DNA from: Acaryochloris sp. IP29b_bin.148
Lineage (GTDB): Bacteria > Cyanobacteriota > Cyanobacteriia > Thermosynechococcales > Thermosynechococcaceae
Direction of reading: 5' to 3'
DNA length: 64,000 bases
Assembly (NCBI RefSeq): GCF_028285565.1
Contig: NZ_JANQOY010000080.1
Span: 1-64,000, forward strand
Made by a program: the position numbers and the translations under genes. Under the pieces are notes generated by a model. It made no database searches. It worked only from the letters and a program-made list of their open reading frames with translations, and was not told the origin of the DNA. Positions 1 through 8,757 of the stretch are shown piece after piece. Numbering within the stretch: position 1 is the first letter of the stretch; each line of letters starts with the position of its first letter.

Positions 1-207
1 TCATTCAAACATTCCTCTTAAGCTAAGTGAAGTGAGACCATTGTAAAACCTCCAAAACTTAGACTGGGCAATGCAACCCGGAAAAATTTACAGGTGGGAC
101 TTTCCTTTCACTGTCATTTCGTTACTGTCTTATTACACCTAAAGCATAGGAGTAATGCAGATGGGGGTACAAGGATCTAAGGTACTAATCTGGCATGCCC
201 TATAGTC

Positions 208-912
208 CTAGTACTCAATCACATTGCGCGTTCCCCAATGCTGTTTTTGTAGCGTGTCCATCGCCTGTCGAGTAGCTGCCATTAGTGCCTTGACCTCGCT
301 AGCAGGAAAGATGGGTTTGTCCAGCACCACTTTGACTGATTGGTATTGAGGAATATGCTGAATTAACGCTAAATCATGGGATTGGGCGATGTGGCTTTGC
401 AAGGCAGGGGGAATGGTGAGACGGGTCAATTGCTCCTGTTGGGGACAGATCATCATGGGTACAATCGGAGCTTGGGCCTTTAAAGCGAGAACTGCAAAGC
501 CTGGATGAAAGTCTGCCAAGGGGGCTGCAAAATCATTCTGAAAAATATAGCGTTCACCTTCAGGGAAAATCCCCAGCAAGGCTCCACGGGCTAGAACAGC
601 TAGGGCTTGTTTAAAGGAACTGGGCTTCACCGGACCCTCCACCTCCATCAGCACCATGCCTGTTCGTCGAATCAGCCAATGGGTAAGGGGTAGATCCTGC
701 ATATAGGCTGCAGTCACCCAGGAGATATAGCGAGGAATTGCCACGCTGACAATCGACGGATCAATATTAGAGCGGTGGTTGCACACCAGAATACCTGCCC
801 CAGTGGATAAATGCTCTAAGCCAATCACCTCAATGTCGATCTGACGGCGAATCCAGGGTGCTAACAGCCACCGGCAACCGTGATAAAACCGCTGTTGGGA
901 TGCAGTGGTCAT
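208..912 (-). CDS. PlsC-like 1-acyl-glycerol-3-phosphate acyltransferase
   Basis: A 234-residue protein of the PlsC/LPLAT family, which transfers an acyl chain to lysophosphatidate or a related lipid at the membrane. The family's catalytic NHxxxxD motif is seen as NHRSNID (His46, Asp51), and FPEGER (about residues 116-121) is the acceptor-phosphate-binding motif. I chose the ATG at 912 rather than an in-frame start 36 bases upstream, because 912-909 reads ATGA and overlaps the TGA of the VWA gene before it, a sign of translational coupling. It is the last gene of a minus-strand run with the VWA, metallophosphoesterase and DUF4346 genes. Substrate specificity cannot be read from sequence; family assignment is firm. 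Confidence 0.88.
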   Translation of the reverse strand: MTTASQQRFYHGCRWLLAPWIRRQIDIEVIGLEHLSTGAGILVCNHRSNIDPSIVSVAIPRYISWVTAAYMQDLPLTHWLIRRTGMVLMEVEGPVKPSSFKQALAVLARGALLGIFPEGERYIFQNDFAAPLADFHPGFAVLALKAQAPIVPMMICPQQEQLTRLTIPPALQSHIAQSHDLALIQHIPQYQSVKVVLDKPIFPASEVKALMAATRQAMDTLQKQHWGTRNVIEY

Positions 913-2081
913 GAGGATGCTGTGACAATCTCTTCTTTTGCAGCCCACTGACCGATATCTTGGCGTTGGATTGCAGCGGCCATTAAGTCTGCAAACTTAT
1001 CGGGCGTGCAGGCAAAGGCGGGAATACCTAGAGCGGCAAATTTAGCAGCATTGCTATGGTCAAAATAAGGGGCACCATCATCACTCAGGGCCAATAGGGT
1101 CACCATCTGCACCCCTGAACTGACCAGGGAAGCAACACGTTTCAGCATGGCTGTCCGATTGCCCCCTTCATACAAATCGCTAATCAGAACTAAGATCGTT
1201 TCTTCCGGTCTGCGGATCAGACCCTGACAGTAGTTCAAAGCGCGGTTGATATCCGTGCCGCCACCAAGTTGGGTACCAAACAACACATCCACTGGATCTT
1301 GCAGCAGGTCCGTTAAATCGACAATGGCCGTGTCGAAAACGACCAGCTGGGTTTTGACCGCAGGGAGAGACGCCAAGACGGCCGCAAAGATACTGGCATA
1401 GACCACCGAGGTAGCCATTGAACCACTCTGATCCACACAGAGCACAATATCGCGGAGGGCTGAGCGTTTGCGACCAAAGCCAATCCGGGTTTCAGGAATA
1501 ATCGTCCGATACTCTGGCTGATAATGGCGCAGGTTAGCCTGAATCGTCCGGTGCCAGTCAATTTCATGATGGCGTGGGCGGCGATTCCGAATCGACCGAT
1601 TTAAACTGCCCTGGACAGCCTGCTGCATGGGGTTAGACAGCTGGCGAATCAAGTCCTCCACCACCTGCTGCACGACCAGCCGAGCCGTCTCTTTGGTCTT
1701 GCTGGGCATTACCTGACTGAGGGATAGCAGATTGGCCACTAAATGAACATCGGGCTCAACCGCAGCGAGCATTTCTGGCTCTAACAGCATCTGCTGTAGG
1801 TTCAGCCGTTCCAGGGCATCCTGCTGCATGACCCGGACAATAGCGCTGGGAAAGTAACTGCGGATATCGCCCAGCCAGCGGGCCACTTTGGGGGATGAGC
1901 TTCCTAAGCCACCGGAGCGTTTGCCTTGGGATTCGTACAGGGCAGCTAAGGTTTGGTCCATCGCCATATCTTGGGATTCAAGGGTTAACCCACTCCCCGC
2001 ACTAATGCCATCTGCCTCGCCACCCCCAAGGATCAGCCGCCATCGACGCTGGCGTTCGGAACTATTCTGGGATTCTGTCAT
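909..2081 (-). CDS. VWA-domain protein (CoxE-like)
   Basis: A 390-residue soluble protein. The C-terminal half is a von Willebrand factor A domain: the metal-binding MIDAS motif DQSGSMA lies at about residues 217-223, followed by a TDIN threonine/aspartate segment and a conserved SDLYEGG loop. The N-terminal half is helical and has no domain I recognise; this layout resembles CoxE-like VWA proteins that act with MoxR-type AAA ATPases. No ATPase is adjacent here; the nearest MoxR is about 55 kb away in this window. It overlaps the acyltransferase gene by 4 bases and follows the phosphoesterase gene after 32 bases, so co-transcription is likely. The partner and substrate are unknown. Confidence 0.82.
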   Translation of the reverse strand: MTESQNSSERQRRWRLILGGGEADGISAGSGLTLESQDMAMDQTLAALYESQGKRSGGLGSSSPKVARWLGDIRSYFPSAIVRVMQQDALERLNLQQMLLEPEMLAAVEPDVHLVANLLSLSQVMPSKTKETARLVVQQVVEDLIRQLSNPMQQAVQGSLNRSIRNRRPRHHEIDWHRTIQANLRHYQPEYRTIIPETRIGFGRKRSALRDIVLCVDQSGSMATSVVYASIFAAVLASLPAVKTQLVVFDTAIVDLTDLLQDPVDVLFGTQLGGGTDINRALNYCQGLIRRPEETILVLISDLYEGGNRTAMLKRVASLVSSGVQMVTLLALSDDGAPYFDHSNAAKFAALGIPAFACTPDKFADLMAAAIQRQDIGQWAAKEEIVTASS

Positions 2082-2113
2082 AACTGCCTATTTCCAGAAG
2101 GAGACGATCTGGT

Positions 2114-3082
2114 TTATTCAGAAGAAGAGGGGACTAGCGTTGGGATAACATCAGCAGGGGGAGCAGCCTGGGAGTATAAGGGGTCTGAAGAAACAATGTT
2201 ATGGTCGGCATTGACCCAGACGAGCTGCACATCGGTAACTTGATGGTCTTGTAAGGTTACGAGCGAGAAGTTGCGCTGTAGTCCTTGCTCGGTTTTGATA
2301 ATTCGAGGGACACAGGCGGCATTGAGATAGACCGTGCCTGCTGCATCTACACAAAGTCGCTTGCGCTGGACGGTTTTAGTATGGCGCAAGTTGTGGTGCA
2401 TATGGCCGAAGGTGACGAGGGGGACGCGTTTGCCGGTGGTTCTGGTGGTTGCGATCGCATCTCGCAAATCCGGGTCGCCAAAATCTCCACCCAGCTGCTT
2501 CCAATCCTTCCCACAGGGATCTTCTGCCTGGTCTCCTAACCCGGTCGGGCCATTATGTCCCAGAAAAATAATCGTATCTGCAGAGGCTTGGGCCGCAGCC
2601 TGAGCAATCCGTGCGGTAGATTCTTCAAAATTCTTGACGCCAAACCGATCGCGATAAAATCCAGCACAGCGCCAGTCGGGGCCACCCCAGCTAAAGGGCC
2701 GCCCACCCACGACGCTGAGATCAAGCTGGGGAAAGGTGCGGTGGGAATAGCCCACATGAGCCTCTGCGAGTAAGTCCATTTGCAACGAGACCCAATCTTC
2801 CTGGGTGCGATCATAGGGACAATGTTTTGTGCCCCACGGTGTGGCAGTATACCAGGCATCATGGTTCCCGAAAGATGCGGCATAGGGTAGTTCTAGAGTG
2901 GAGACCGCTTGCACCACCTCCACCGCTTCATTGCCAAAATCCCCCACAAATAGCACTAAATCGACGCCAAGCTGTGCCAACGCCTTTGGATCCTCTGCAT
3001 CCCAAGCGCCATGGATATCGCCAATCACAGCGATTTTGAGCGATGGAGAACAAGCGGGAGGAGTAGAGAGAGGCTCAGTCAT
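2114..3082 (-). CDS. Metallophosphoesterase (TIGR04168-like)
   Basis: A 322-residue calcineurin-like phosphoesterase. The metal-binding blocks are all visible: GDIHG (Asp22, His24), GDFGNE (Asp48), GNHDAW (about residue 73), GHNGPTGLG and, near the C-terminus, GHMHH. Length and the GHNGPTGL block match, from memory, a cyanobacterial/plastid family (TIGR04168). Such enzymes use a two-metal centre to hydrolyse phosphomonoesters or diesters; the substrate here is unknown. No signal peptide or membrane segment is seen, so it is probably cytoplasmic. It starts 10 bases after the DUF4346 gene and sits 32 bases before the VWA gene, inside a four-gene minus-strand run. Confidence 0.85.
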   Translation of the reverse strand: MTEPLSTPPACSPSLKIAVIGDIHGAWDAEDPKALAQLGVDLVLFVGDFGNEAVEVVQAVSTLELPYAASFGNHDAWYTATPWGTKHCPYDRTQEDWVSLQMDLLAEAHVGYSHRTFPQLDLSVVGGRPFSWGGPDWRCAGFYRDRFGVKNFEESTARIAQAAAQASADTIIFLGHNGPTGLGDQAEDPCGKDWKQLGGDFGDPDLRDAIATTRTTGKRVPLVTFGHMHHNLRHTKTVQRKRLCVDAAGTVYLNAACVPRIIKTEQGLQRNFSLVTLQDHQVTDVQLVWVNADHNIVSSDPLYSQAAPPADVIPTLVPSSSE

Positions 3083-3092
3083 TCATGTTTCG

Positions 3093-3476
3093 CTAGTCTT
3101 GGATATATTCTTGGTCCTGGGCCAAAGCCATTTCGGCCCGGATAAACTCGCGACCTAAATAAGCAGCATGATCCAGTTTGGTTACCAAACAGGTCTTTGG
3201 TTCTTCAAAAATAGCAATACAGAGTTCTTTGGCCGTTTTGGCTCGGAACTGGGCATCGGGTTTGCGCTCTACCTTGCCATGACAGGCTAGAGGTTCTCCT
3301 GTGTCAGGATCAACTGCTAAGCCCTTCTCATTAATGTCATTGGCATAATGATCGGCACAAATGGCTGGGGCTTGCCGATCCAGGTAAATCAAAAAATAGC
3401 CCCCCGGATCTAAAGCAATAAAGCGCTGGGATAACTGGTCATTAATGGCAGCTTGATCACTAACAATGGTGTTCAT
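3093..3476 (-). CDS. DUF4346-family protein
   Basis: A 127-residue protein starting at the ATG at 3476. The segment DPGGYFLIYLD followed by a short acidic stretch and, later, AKELCIAIFE and HAAYLGREFIRAE matches my memory of the DUF4346 family of small cyanobacterial and archaeal proteins. Function is unknown; some archaeal members are fused to pterin-binding domains, which does not establish a role here. It contains cysteines near residues 35, 64 and 85 but no obvious metal-binding pair. It is the first gene of the minus-strand run leading into the phosphoesterase, VWA and acyltransferase genes and lies 80 bases downstream of pyruvate kinase. Confidence 0.65.
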   Translation of the reverse strand: MNTIVSDQAAINDQLSQRFIALDPGGYFLIYLDRQAPAICADHYANDINEKGLAVDPDTGEPLACHGKVERKPDAQFRAKTAKELCIAIFEEPKTCLVTKLDHAAYLGREFIRAEMALAQDQEYIQD

Positions 3477-3556
3477 GAACTAAAAACGTCGAGTGGGTAG
3501 GATGCAACTCCAAGATCCAGTCTAGTACGCAAACTTTAATTCAGGGAAAAGCATCG

Positions 3557-5332
3557 CTAGTGTTTGGCCCGTAAGGCCATCATGCCAGAATAGACCAGCC
3601 CTTTTTTAATATTTAGGGTGAGGTGAGTCCCATCTCGAATCATCCGCGTGGCATTTTCAACGCCGACAATCACTGGAATGCGCAGTCTCAGACCTAATAC
3701 AGCGGCATGACTGTCCATTCCGCCCACTTCCGTGATAATCCCTGCGGCCTTCCGAATGGCATCCACATGGCGGGCATCCGTCTTCGTGGCCACTAGAATA
3801 TCACCCCGATTGAATTCCTTAATACTATTGGGCGTGGTGACAACGCGGGCCAGACCACTGACAGAGCCTTGACCGATGCCCATTCCCTTACCCATCACAG
3901 CAGTGACTACTTCTACCTTGATAAAGTCGGTAGAGCCCGCAACTCCCTGTAAAGTCCCAGCTGTGATCACGACTAGATCGCCTTCTTCGACGAGTTCTTT
4001 TTCCTGAGCAACATTCAAAGAGGCTTGTAGGGTTTCGTCAATGGACGGCAAATTGAGGACGAGTAAAGGCTGCACCCCCCAAACCATTTGTAATTGGCGG
4101 GCGACTTCCACATGGGGGGTAACCGCCAGGATGGGAATATTAGGCCGATACTTGGAGACATTCCGTCCCGTGGAGCCAGTTTTGGTAAAGGTGAGAACTG
4201 CTTTGGCTTTGAGTTGAGTGGCAATATGACCGACTGCTTGACTAATCGCATTGGGAATGGCAGTTTCTGAGGTATCGAGCGCCGTACTATTTTCCAGGCT
4301 TTGCTCACGGTCGATGCGTTCAGCAATTTTGGCCATGGTGGCAACGGCTTCCACGGGATAGTTACCGACCGCCGCTTCATTGGAGAGCATTACAGCATCG
4401 GTGCCATCCAAGATGGCATTAGCGACGTCTGACACCTCTGCCCGCGTGGGTCGGGGGGAGTTGACCATGCTGTCCAACATTTGCGTGGCCGTAATCACGG
4501 GGATGCCTAAACGATTGGCCGTGGCAATCAGCCGCTTTTGTAGAATTGGGACATCCTCTGCTGGCAGCTCCACCCCTAAATCGCCTCGGGCAATCATAAC
4601 CCCGTCACAGAGACTTAAGATGTCCTCCATCTGCGTGATGGCTTCATGTTTTTCGATTTTGGCGATGACGGGAATCGATTTACCTGCGTTGGCAATAATT
4701 TCTTTGATCTCGATCACGTCTTCAGGATTACGCACAAAACTCAGGGCAATCCAATCCACGCCATGCGTAAGACCAAATTGCAGATCTTCTCGGTCTTTGT
4801 CGGTTAGTGCCTTGACAGATAAATAGACGCCTGGAAAGTTAACACCTTTGGAATCCGAGAGCTTACCGCCAACCACCACCCGACAATGCAGGGTTTTAGA
4901 GGCTAAATCAACGTCCTCTACAACCATCTCTACGCGACCATCGTCTAAGAGAATAGTGGCGCCAACGGAGACTTCCTCTGCGAGCTTGGCATAGGTAACC
5001 ATACTGCTCGTCTGCGTTCCCGGAATCGTCTGGCTGGTCAGCGCAAAGGGATCTCCTTTTTGGAGCATGATCGGGCCATCTGCAAATTTGCCTAGACGAA
5101 TTTTAGGCCCCTGCAAATCCTGAAGGATGGCAACGGGCTGGTTCATCTCGTAAGAGAGTTGCCGGATCAGGCGAATGGAACGCAAATGATCGTCGTGGGT
5201 GCCGTGGGAAAAGTTGAGTCGCAGGGTGGTGGCTCCCGCTTCAATCACCGCCCGTAGCATATCTGGCTTGGCAATGGCTGGCCCTACGGTGGCCACAATT
5301 TTGGTACGACGATTGGACTCAGGCAAGGACAT
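3557..5332 (-). CDS. pyk: Pyruvate kinase with C-terminal PEP-utiliser domain
   Basis: A 591-residue pyruvate kinase, which makes pyruvate and ATP from phosphoenolpyruvate and ADP in the last step of glycolysis. The N-terminal TKIVATVGPA block, the substrate-binding IAKIEKHEAI and GDLGVELP motifs and ATQMLDSM identify the catalytic barrel. The protein is about 110 residues longer than a minimal pyruvate kinase: residues about 500-585 form an extra PEP-utiliser mobile domain with the GGMDSHAAVLG motif around its histidine, as in many cyanobacterial and Bacillus-type enzymes. It stands alone, divergent from the Rrf2 regulator, with about 140 bases between the two genes. Confidence 0.96.
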   Translation of the reverse strand: MSLPESNRRTKIVATVGPAIAKPDMLRAVIEAGATTLRLNFSHGTHDDHLRSIRLIRQLSYEMNQPVAILQDLQGPKIRLGKFADGPIMLQKGDPFALTSQTIPGTQTSSMVTYAKLAEEVSVGATILLDDGRVEMVVEDVDLASKTLHCRVVVGGKLSDSKGVNFPGVYLSVKALTDKDREDLQFGLTHGVDWIALSFVRNPEDVIEIKEIIANAGKSIPVIAKIEKHEAITQMEDILSLCDGVMIARGDLGVELPAEDVPILQKRLIATANRLGIPVITATQMLDSMVNSPRPTRAEVSDVANAILDGTDAVMLSNEAAVGNYPVEAVATMAKIAERIDREQSLENSTALDTSETAIPNAISQAVGHIATQLKAKAVLTFTKTGSTGRNVSKYRPNIPILAVTPHVEVARQLQMVWGVQPLLVLNLPSIDETLQASLNVAQEKELVEEGDLVVITAGTLQGVAGSTDFIKVEVVTAVMGKGMGIGQGSVSGLARVVTTPNSIKEFNRGDILVATKTDARHVDAIRKAAGIITEVGGMDSHAAVLGLRLRIPVIVGVENATRMIRDGTHLTLNIKKGLVYSGMMALRAKH

Positions 5333-5472
5333 GTATCAATTTCAAAAAATAGTCTAGGCAGTTAAGATAAACAGTCAATAGGGTTGACCATCAACTTAAC
5401 AGTTTAGGCTGAGACGTTACGCCAAGCGAATTTTTGGCTGAATTCCTATAGAACAATCAGACGGAGATTAGG

Positions 5473-5916
5473 GTGAAGTTAACGACGCGAGGGCACTATA
5501 GTGTGAAGGCGTTGCTCGATTTGAGTTTGCAGCCCAATTTTGGACCCGCATCGGTGAATGCCATTGCTAAGCGACAGTCTCTCCCGGCGCCCTATCTGGA
5601 AAAGCTCTTGATTGAGTTACGACAAGCGGGGTTGGTCCGCTCAGTTCGGGGTTCGAAAGGGGGATATCAGTTAGACCGTTCTCCGGGACAAATTTCTCTG
5701 GGGCAAATTTTAGAGGCGGTGGGTGAAACGATTGAACCGTTGGTGGACCAATCGACGCCCCCCCAACTCGCAGAAGATTGGGTGACGCAAACGCTGTGGA
5801 AGCGCCTCCACCAAAAACTCAAGGAATCCCTCTACAGCATTTCTCTAGAAGATCTTTACTACGATGCTCGTAGTTGGCAAGCTGCCCAAGGCGCTGAAAC
5901 GAGTTTTGTGGTTTAA
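5473..5916 (+). CDS. Rrf2-family transcriptional regulator, no Fe-S cysteines
   Basis: A 147-residue Rrf2/IscR-type regulator. The N-terminal winged helix runs from MKLTTRGHYSVKAL to about residue 70, and RSVRGSKGGYQLDR is the typical wing and DNA-binding loop. The start is a GTG at 5473, supported by GGAG at 5463-5466 and by the family N-terminus beginning right there. The whole protein contains no cysteine, so it cannot hold the three-cysteine Fe-S cluster of IscR/NsrR; it may sense something else, such as cysteine-synthase status as CymR does, or nothing. It is divergent from pyruvate kinase; its targets are unknown. Confidence 0.9.
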   Translation: MKLTTRGHYSVKALLDLSLQPNFGPASVNAIAKRQSLPAPYLEKLLIELRQAGLVRSVRGSKGGYQLDRSPGQISLGQILEAVGETIEPLVDQSTPPQLAEDWVTQTLWKRLHQKLKESLYSISLEDLYYDARSWQAAQGAETSFVV

Positions 5917-5996
5917 GGAGTGAATCACAAGCTGGCGGTTGGACCAGTATGACGAGAATTTAGGACTTATACAGATGCCGATTCAACGACTATCCT

Positions 5997-7346
5997 TTAG
6001 ACATCTGGTGTGATAGTCGCCAGAATCACTAGATCTTGATAATCATAAGAAGGATCACCTGGACTACGGCGTCCCAGCTCAAAAAGAAAAATAACTTGAT
6101 TGTCTGCAATGGTGACCCTTCCATTGGCATCGATATACCCTTGGGTAATGGTGGCAATCGGTAACTGACCGCCAAAGGGTGTGATGTTAGGCAGTGAATC
6201 TCCATTCTGTAGGGTTAAAACACGCTCAGAATTACTATCTGATGATGCAGAAATATTTCCTGTTCTACCAGGACATGTCCCATTAGTATTCCCATTCTCG
6301 TCTAATGTTGATGGTGTTGAGCTACCGTCCACCGATAGTTGAGTTCCGGGGGCAACTGAGATATTCGTCTGGGATCCTAATGGTGCAACGGTAGACAGAG
6401 AAGCCTGGCTGACAAGTTGTTGCCTTAGGGTGAGGCTATAACTTGCTAAAGTCTGAAGAGGATCTCCCCCTGAACCACAAGTTATTTCACTGCCTAAAAC
6501 CTGAACATCCAGTGTCGATGGTTCCAAGATGGTTACAGGGGTATCGTCTGAGGGGGGACTACCTGTAGGGATGCCACCTGTAGAGGTGCCACCTGTAGAG
6601 GTGCCGCCTGTAGAGGTGCCGCCTGTAGAAGTACTACCTGAAGGAGCAAAACTTTTAGAATTACGGGTTGCAACCGTAGTGCTTGCAGTGTAAGAATCTG
6701 AGCCTTGAATGGGAAGATCGTAAACACCTGCATGGAATAGTTGAGCAATTTTGCCAGTGGAGTCAACACACGCTCCAAAACCAAGATTGCCATTCGCAGT
6801 CCAATCGGCATTGGGACAATCCGGGGAAACGCTACTCGCTTGGATTGAATCAATCAGTGGTTCATGGCTCCAGTTTGCGGAGTCTGAAGGATCTGAATAG
6901 GTTCCATCGTTATTGTACTTAGGTCCCCATCTGAAAATGACTCTGGGGCCTACCCACAAGTCATTAGGCGAAGGGGCTGTGTAGTATACGACTGACTGTT
7001 GGCTGTCAGGTATATCTGACATTTTTAGTACGAGGACTGGCTCAGCCCCAGTGGGTAAATTGGTCGTAAAGTTTGGAGGCTCTGGCTCTTGGTCTGCATC
7101 GAAAACGATTCTGTCCGCATGGCGAATTTCGGTGGCAATGAACTCTAAAGACCGATTCAACTCGACCCGTCGTTCATTTTGGGCATTGGCGACCTGACTG
7201 GAGCGAAAGATGGAGACTAGGCCGAAGCCGCCCAAGGCCACCACCCCCAGAGTAATGGCGGCAGCGACGAGCACTTCAGGTAGCGTAAAGCCTTGCGAGG
7301 AAGGCTTTCGATCAATAATCTGTTGTCTTAATAATTGATTTACCAC
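5997..7346 (-). CDS. PilW/HpsC-like minor pseudopilin with repeat segment
   Basis: A 449-residue type IV pilin-like protein. The class III leader ends ...SSQG, followed by FTLPE (Glu at +5) and a hydrophobic helix of about 20 residues, the signature cut by prepilin peptidase PilD. The next helix and the long beta-rich region resemble PilW and the cyanobacterial HpsC pseudopilins. Around residues 230-262 lies a Ser-Thr-Gly-Gly-Thr repeat. It is the last gene of a minus-strand minor-pilin set (PilX-, PilV-, FimT-, PilW-like), separated from the FimT-like gene by 228 AT-rich bases, so it may have its own promoter. The HpsC assignment is from memory and less sure than the pseudopilin call. Confidence 0.82.
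   Translation of the reverse strand: MVNQLLRQQIIDRKPSSQGFTLPEVLVAAAITLGVVALGGFGLVSIFRSSQVANAQNERRVELNRSLEFIATEIRHADRIVFDADQEPEPPNFTTNLPTGAEPVLVLKMSDIPDSQQSVVYYTAPSPNDLWVGPRVIFRWGPKYNNDGTYSDPSDSANWSHEPLIDSIQASSVSPDCPNADWTANGNLGFGACVDSTGKIAQLFHAGVYDLPIQGSDSYTASTTVATRNSKSFAPSGSTSTGGTSTGGTSTGGTSTGGIPTGSPPSDDTPVTILEPSTLDVQVLGSEITCGSGGDPLQTLASYSLTLRQQLVSQASLSTVAPLGSQTNISVAPGTQLSVDGSSTPSTLDENGNTNGTCPGRTGNISASSDSNSERVLTLQNGDSLPNITPFGGQLPIATITQGYIDANGRVTIADNQVIFLFELGRRSPGDPSYDYQDLVILATITPDV
6558..6648 (-). repeat. 15-base tandem repeat encoding STGGT units
   Basis: About five to six near-identical 15-base units (core CCTGTAGAGGTGCC on the plus strand) lie inside the PilW-like gene and encode the pentapeptide Ser-Thr-Gly-Gly-Thr. 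The unit length is a multiple of three, so gain or loss of units keeps the frame and changes only linker length. Confidence 0.85.
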
Positions 7347-7574
7347 TTTTTTATATATTCTGAATAAGATTTTCTATCGAGATGAATGTCAGTTAGATGG
7401 TAAGTTGAGCGCTGTCGTTCAAGTTATTAAATAGGTTTAGTTAATGTTTTTTTGAAATATTCATTTTTAATCTTAGAAAAGAGTTTAGCTTACTCTGAAA
7501 TAATAGGGAAAGTGATCAAGGCTGGGACACAAGTACTGTTAGAAAAAACTCTTGATAGGTCACGGATGTTTCTA

Positions 7575-8108
7575 TCAAGAGGCATAACAATCTTTGGCCT
7601 CTGGTTGGTTCGCTGTTGGTGGATAGGCCCCTCTGAATTCACCTGTTCTAATAATGCCAATGCCAGCGGCAATCGCGATACAACGCATCCCTTGAGATTG
7701 ATCGGGATGATAAAACACTAAGACATTACTGGAAGCAGTCGATCCTTTCAGGGAAAATTCGATAGGGGTGTTGTTTGCAGCGATGAGATCAACCGCATTG
7801 GGGTTTGTGCCGCCACCCAATTGTGTCAAATCTCGCGCGCCTGTCGGCAAGCAACTTGGAGGAGTGGCTGTGATAGAAGAACTGCTAATCGTCAGGCTGC
7901 ATTGTTGGCTGGTGCGAATGGCGGTTGCTTGGCCTTCCTTGAGGGCTCCCTCTACTTGTCTGGAGACGTCTTCTATTCTTTTGTTGTTGACCCAGCTAAA
8001 AAAACTAGGCGCTGATAGGGCAGCCAATATACCTACAATGACTACTATTGCTAAGACTTCAGGCAATGAAAATCCGAAGTTTTTGCGTTGATATTGGGAT
8101 AATGTCAT
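7575..8108 (-). CDS. FimT/GspH-like minor pseudopilin
   Basis: A 177-residue pilin-like protein. After the short leader MTLSQYQRKNFG comes FSLPE with Glu at +5 and a hydrophobic helix, then a globular domain with the FimT/GspH-type start (IEDVSRQVEGALKEGQATAIR) and Cys residues that may form a disulfide. Minor pseudopilins of this type help start assembly of type IV pili or a related secretion pseudopilus in the periplasm and outer envelope. It lies 29 bases downstream of the PilV-like gene in the minus-strand set and was probably translated from the same message. Confidence 0.85.
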   Translation of the reverse strand: MTLSQYQRKNFGFSLPEVLAIVVIVGILAALSAPSFFSWVNNKRIEDVSRQVEGALKEGQATAIRTSQQCSLTISSSSITATPPSCLPTGARDLTQLGGGTNPNAVDLIAANNTPIEFSLKGSTASSNVLVFYHPDQSQGMRCIAIAAGIGIIRTGEFRGAYPPTANQPEAKDCYAS

Positions 8109-8137
8109 AGCGTTCGCTGGTCAGTTCAAACAATTAA

Positions 8138-8662
8138 CTAAGGACACTCAAGTGATTTATCAGGAATGACCTTAGTTTGAACGATGGCAATGGGAATACT
8201 ATCAGCAGAGACGACCTCATATTCTAAGCTCAGTACATTGAAAGGAGCATCAGAGGAAAGCGTTGGAGTACGTGTAAGGGTATACGGACGATTGCCAATA
8301 ACGCTTAGTTTGTCGGTATCCACTGGTGCATTTTGCTCAATTCTGGCTTGCAGGAGAGCGGCATATCCCGAGGTGTTATCCAGTGTTTGACACGCTGGTA
8401 AGTTAACGTCTTCTCCTAAACCCAAGCGCTTCGCTTCAAACCTTACCCGTTCTATATCTTCTTGGATCCAGGTTGTTGCTTCACTCAGTTCTTGACCTTT
8501 TACTTTGAAGGCAGTTGCAGTCACTAACGCTTGCATGGCAGTGCTAATAAAGCCAGTAATTACTAAGAGGCCGACTAAGACTTCTACTAAAGTAAATCCA
8601 GTGTGTTGAGGTTGATGTAAATTGGGTTTGGTTATCATGAAATTTGTAAACTGTGAGAACAT
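8138..8662 (-). CDS. PilV/HpsB-like minor pseudopilin
   Basis: A 174-residue protein with a prepilin leader ending ...QHTG, then FTLVE (Glu +5) and a hydrophobic helix with the PilV-like continuation TAMQALVTATAFKVK. The rest is short and lacks extra domains. In cyanobacteria this type is often annotated HpsB, linked to hormogonium polysaccharide secretion; that name is from memory and only indicates resemblance. An internal ATG at 8638 is an alternative start giving a 20-residue leader; I kept 8662 because GGA lies a few bases upstream. It sits between the PilX-like and FimT-like genes. Confidence 0.83.
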   Translation of the reverse strand: MFSQFTNFMITKPNLHQPQHTGFTLVEVLVGLLVITGFISTAMQALVTATAFKVKGQELSEATTWIQEDIERVRFEAKRLGLGEDVNLPACQTLDNTSGYAALLQARIEQNAPVDTDKLSVIGNRPYTLTRTPTLSSDAPFNVLSLEYEVVSADSIPIAIVQTKVIPDKSLECP

Positions 8663-8757
8663 ATCATCCGTCCAGCTTTTTATTGAAGTATATTTTAGAA
8701 TGTCTGAGTTTTAATTAGAGTTATTGATCAACAAAAACAATCTGGAATATTTTATTG

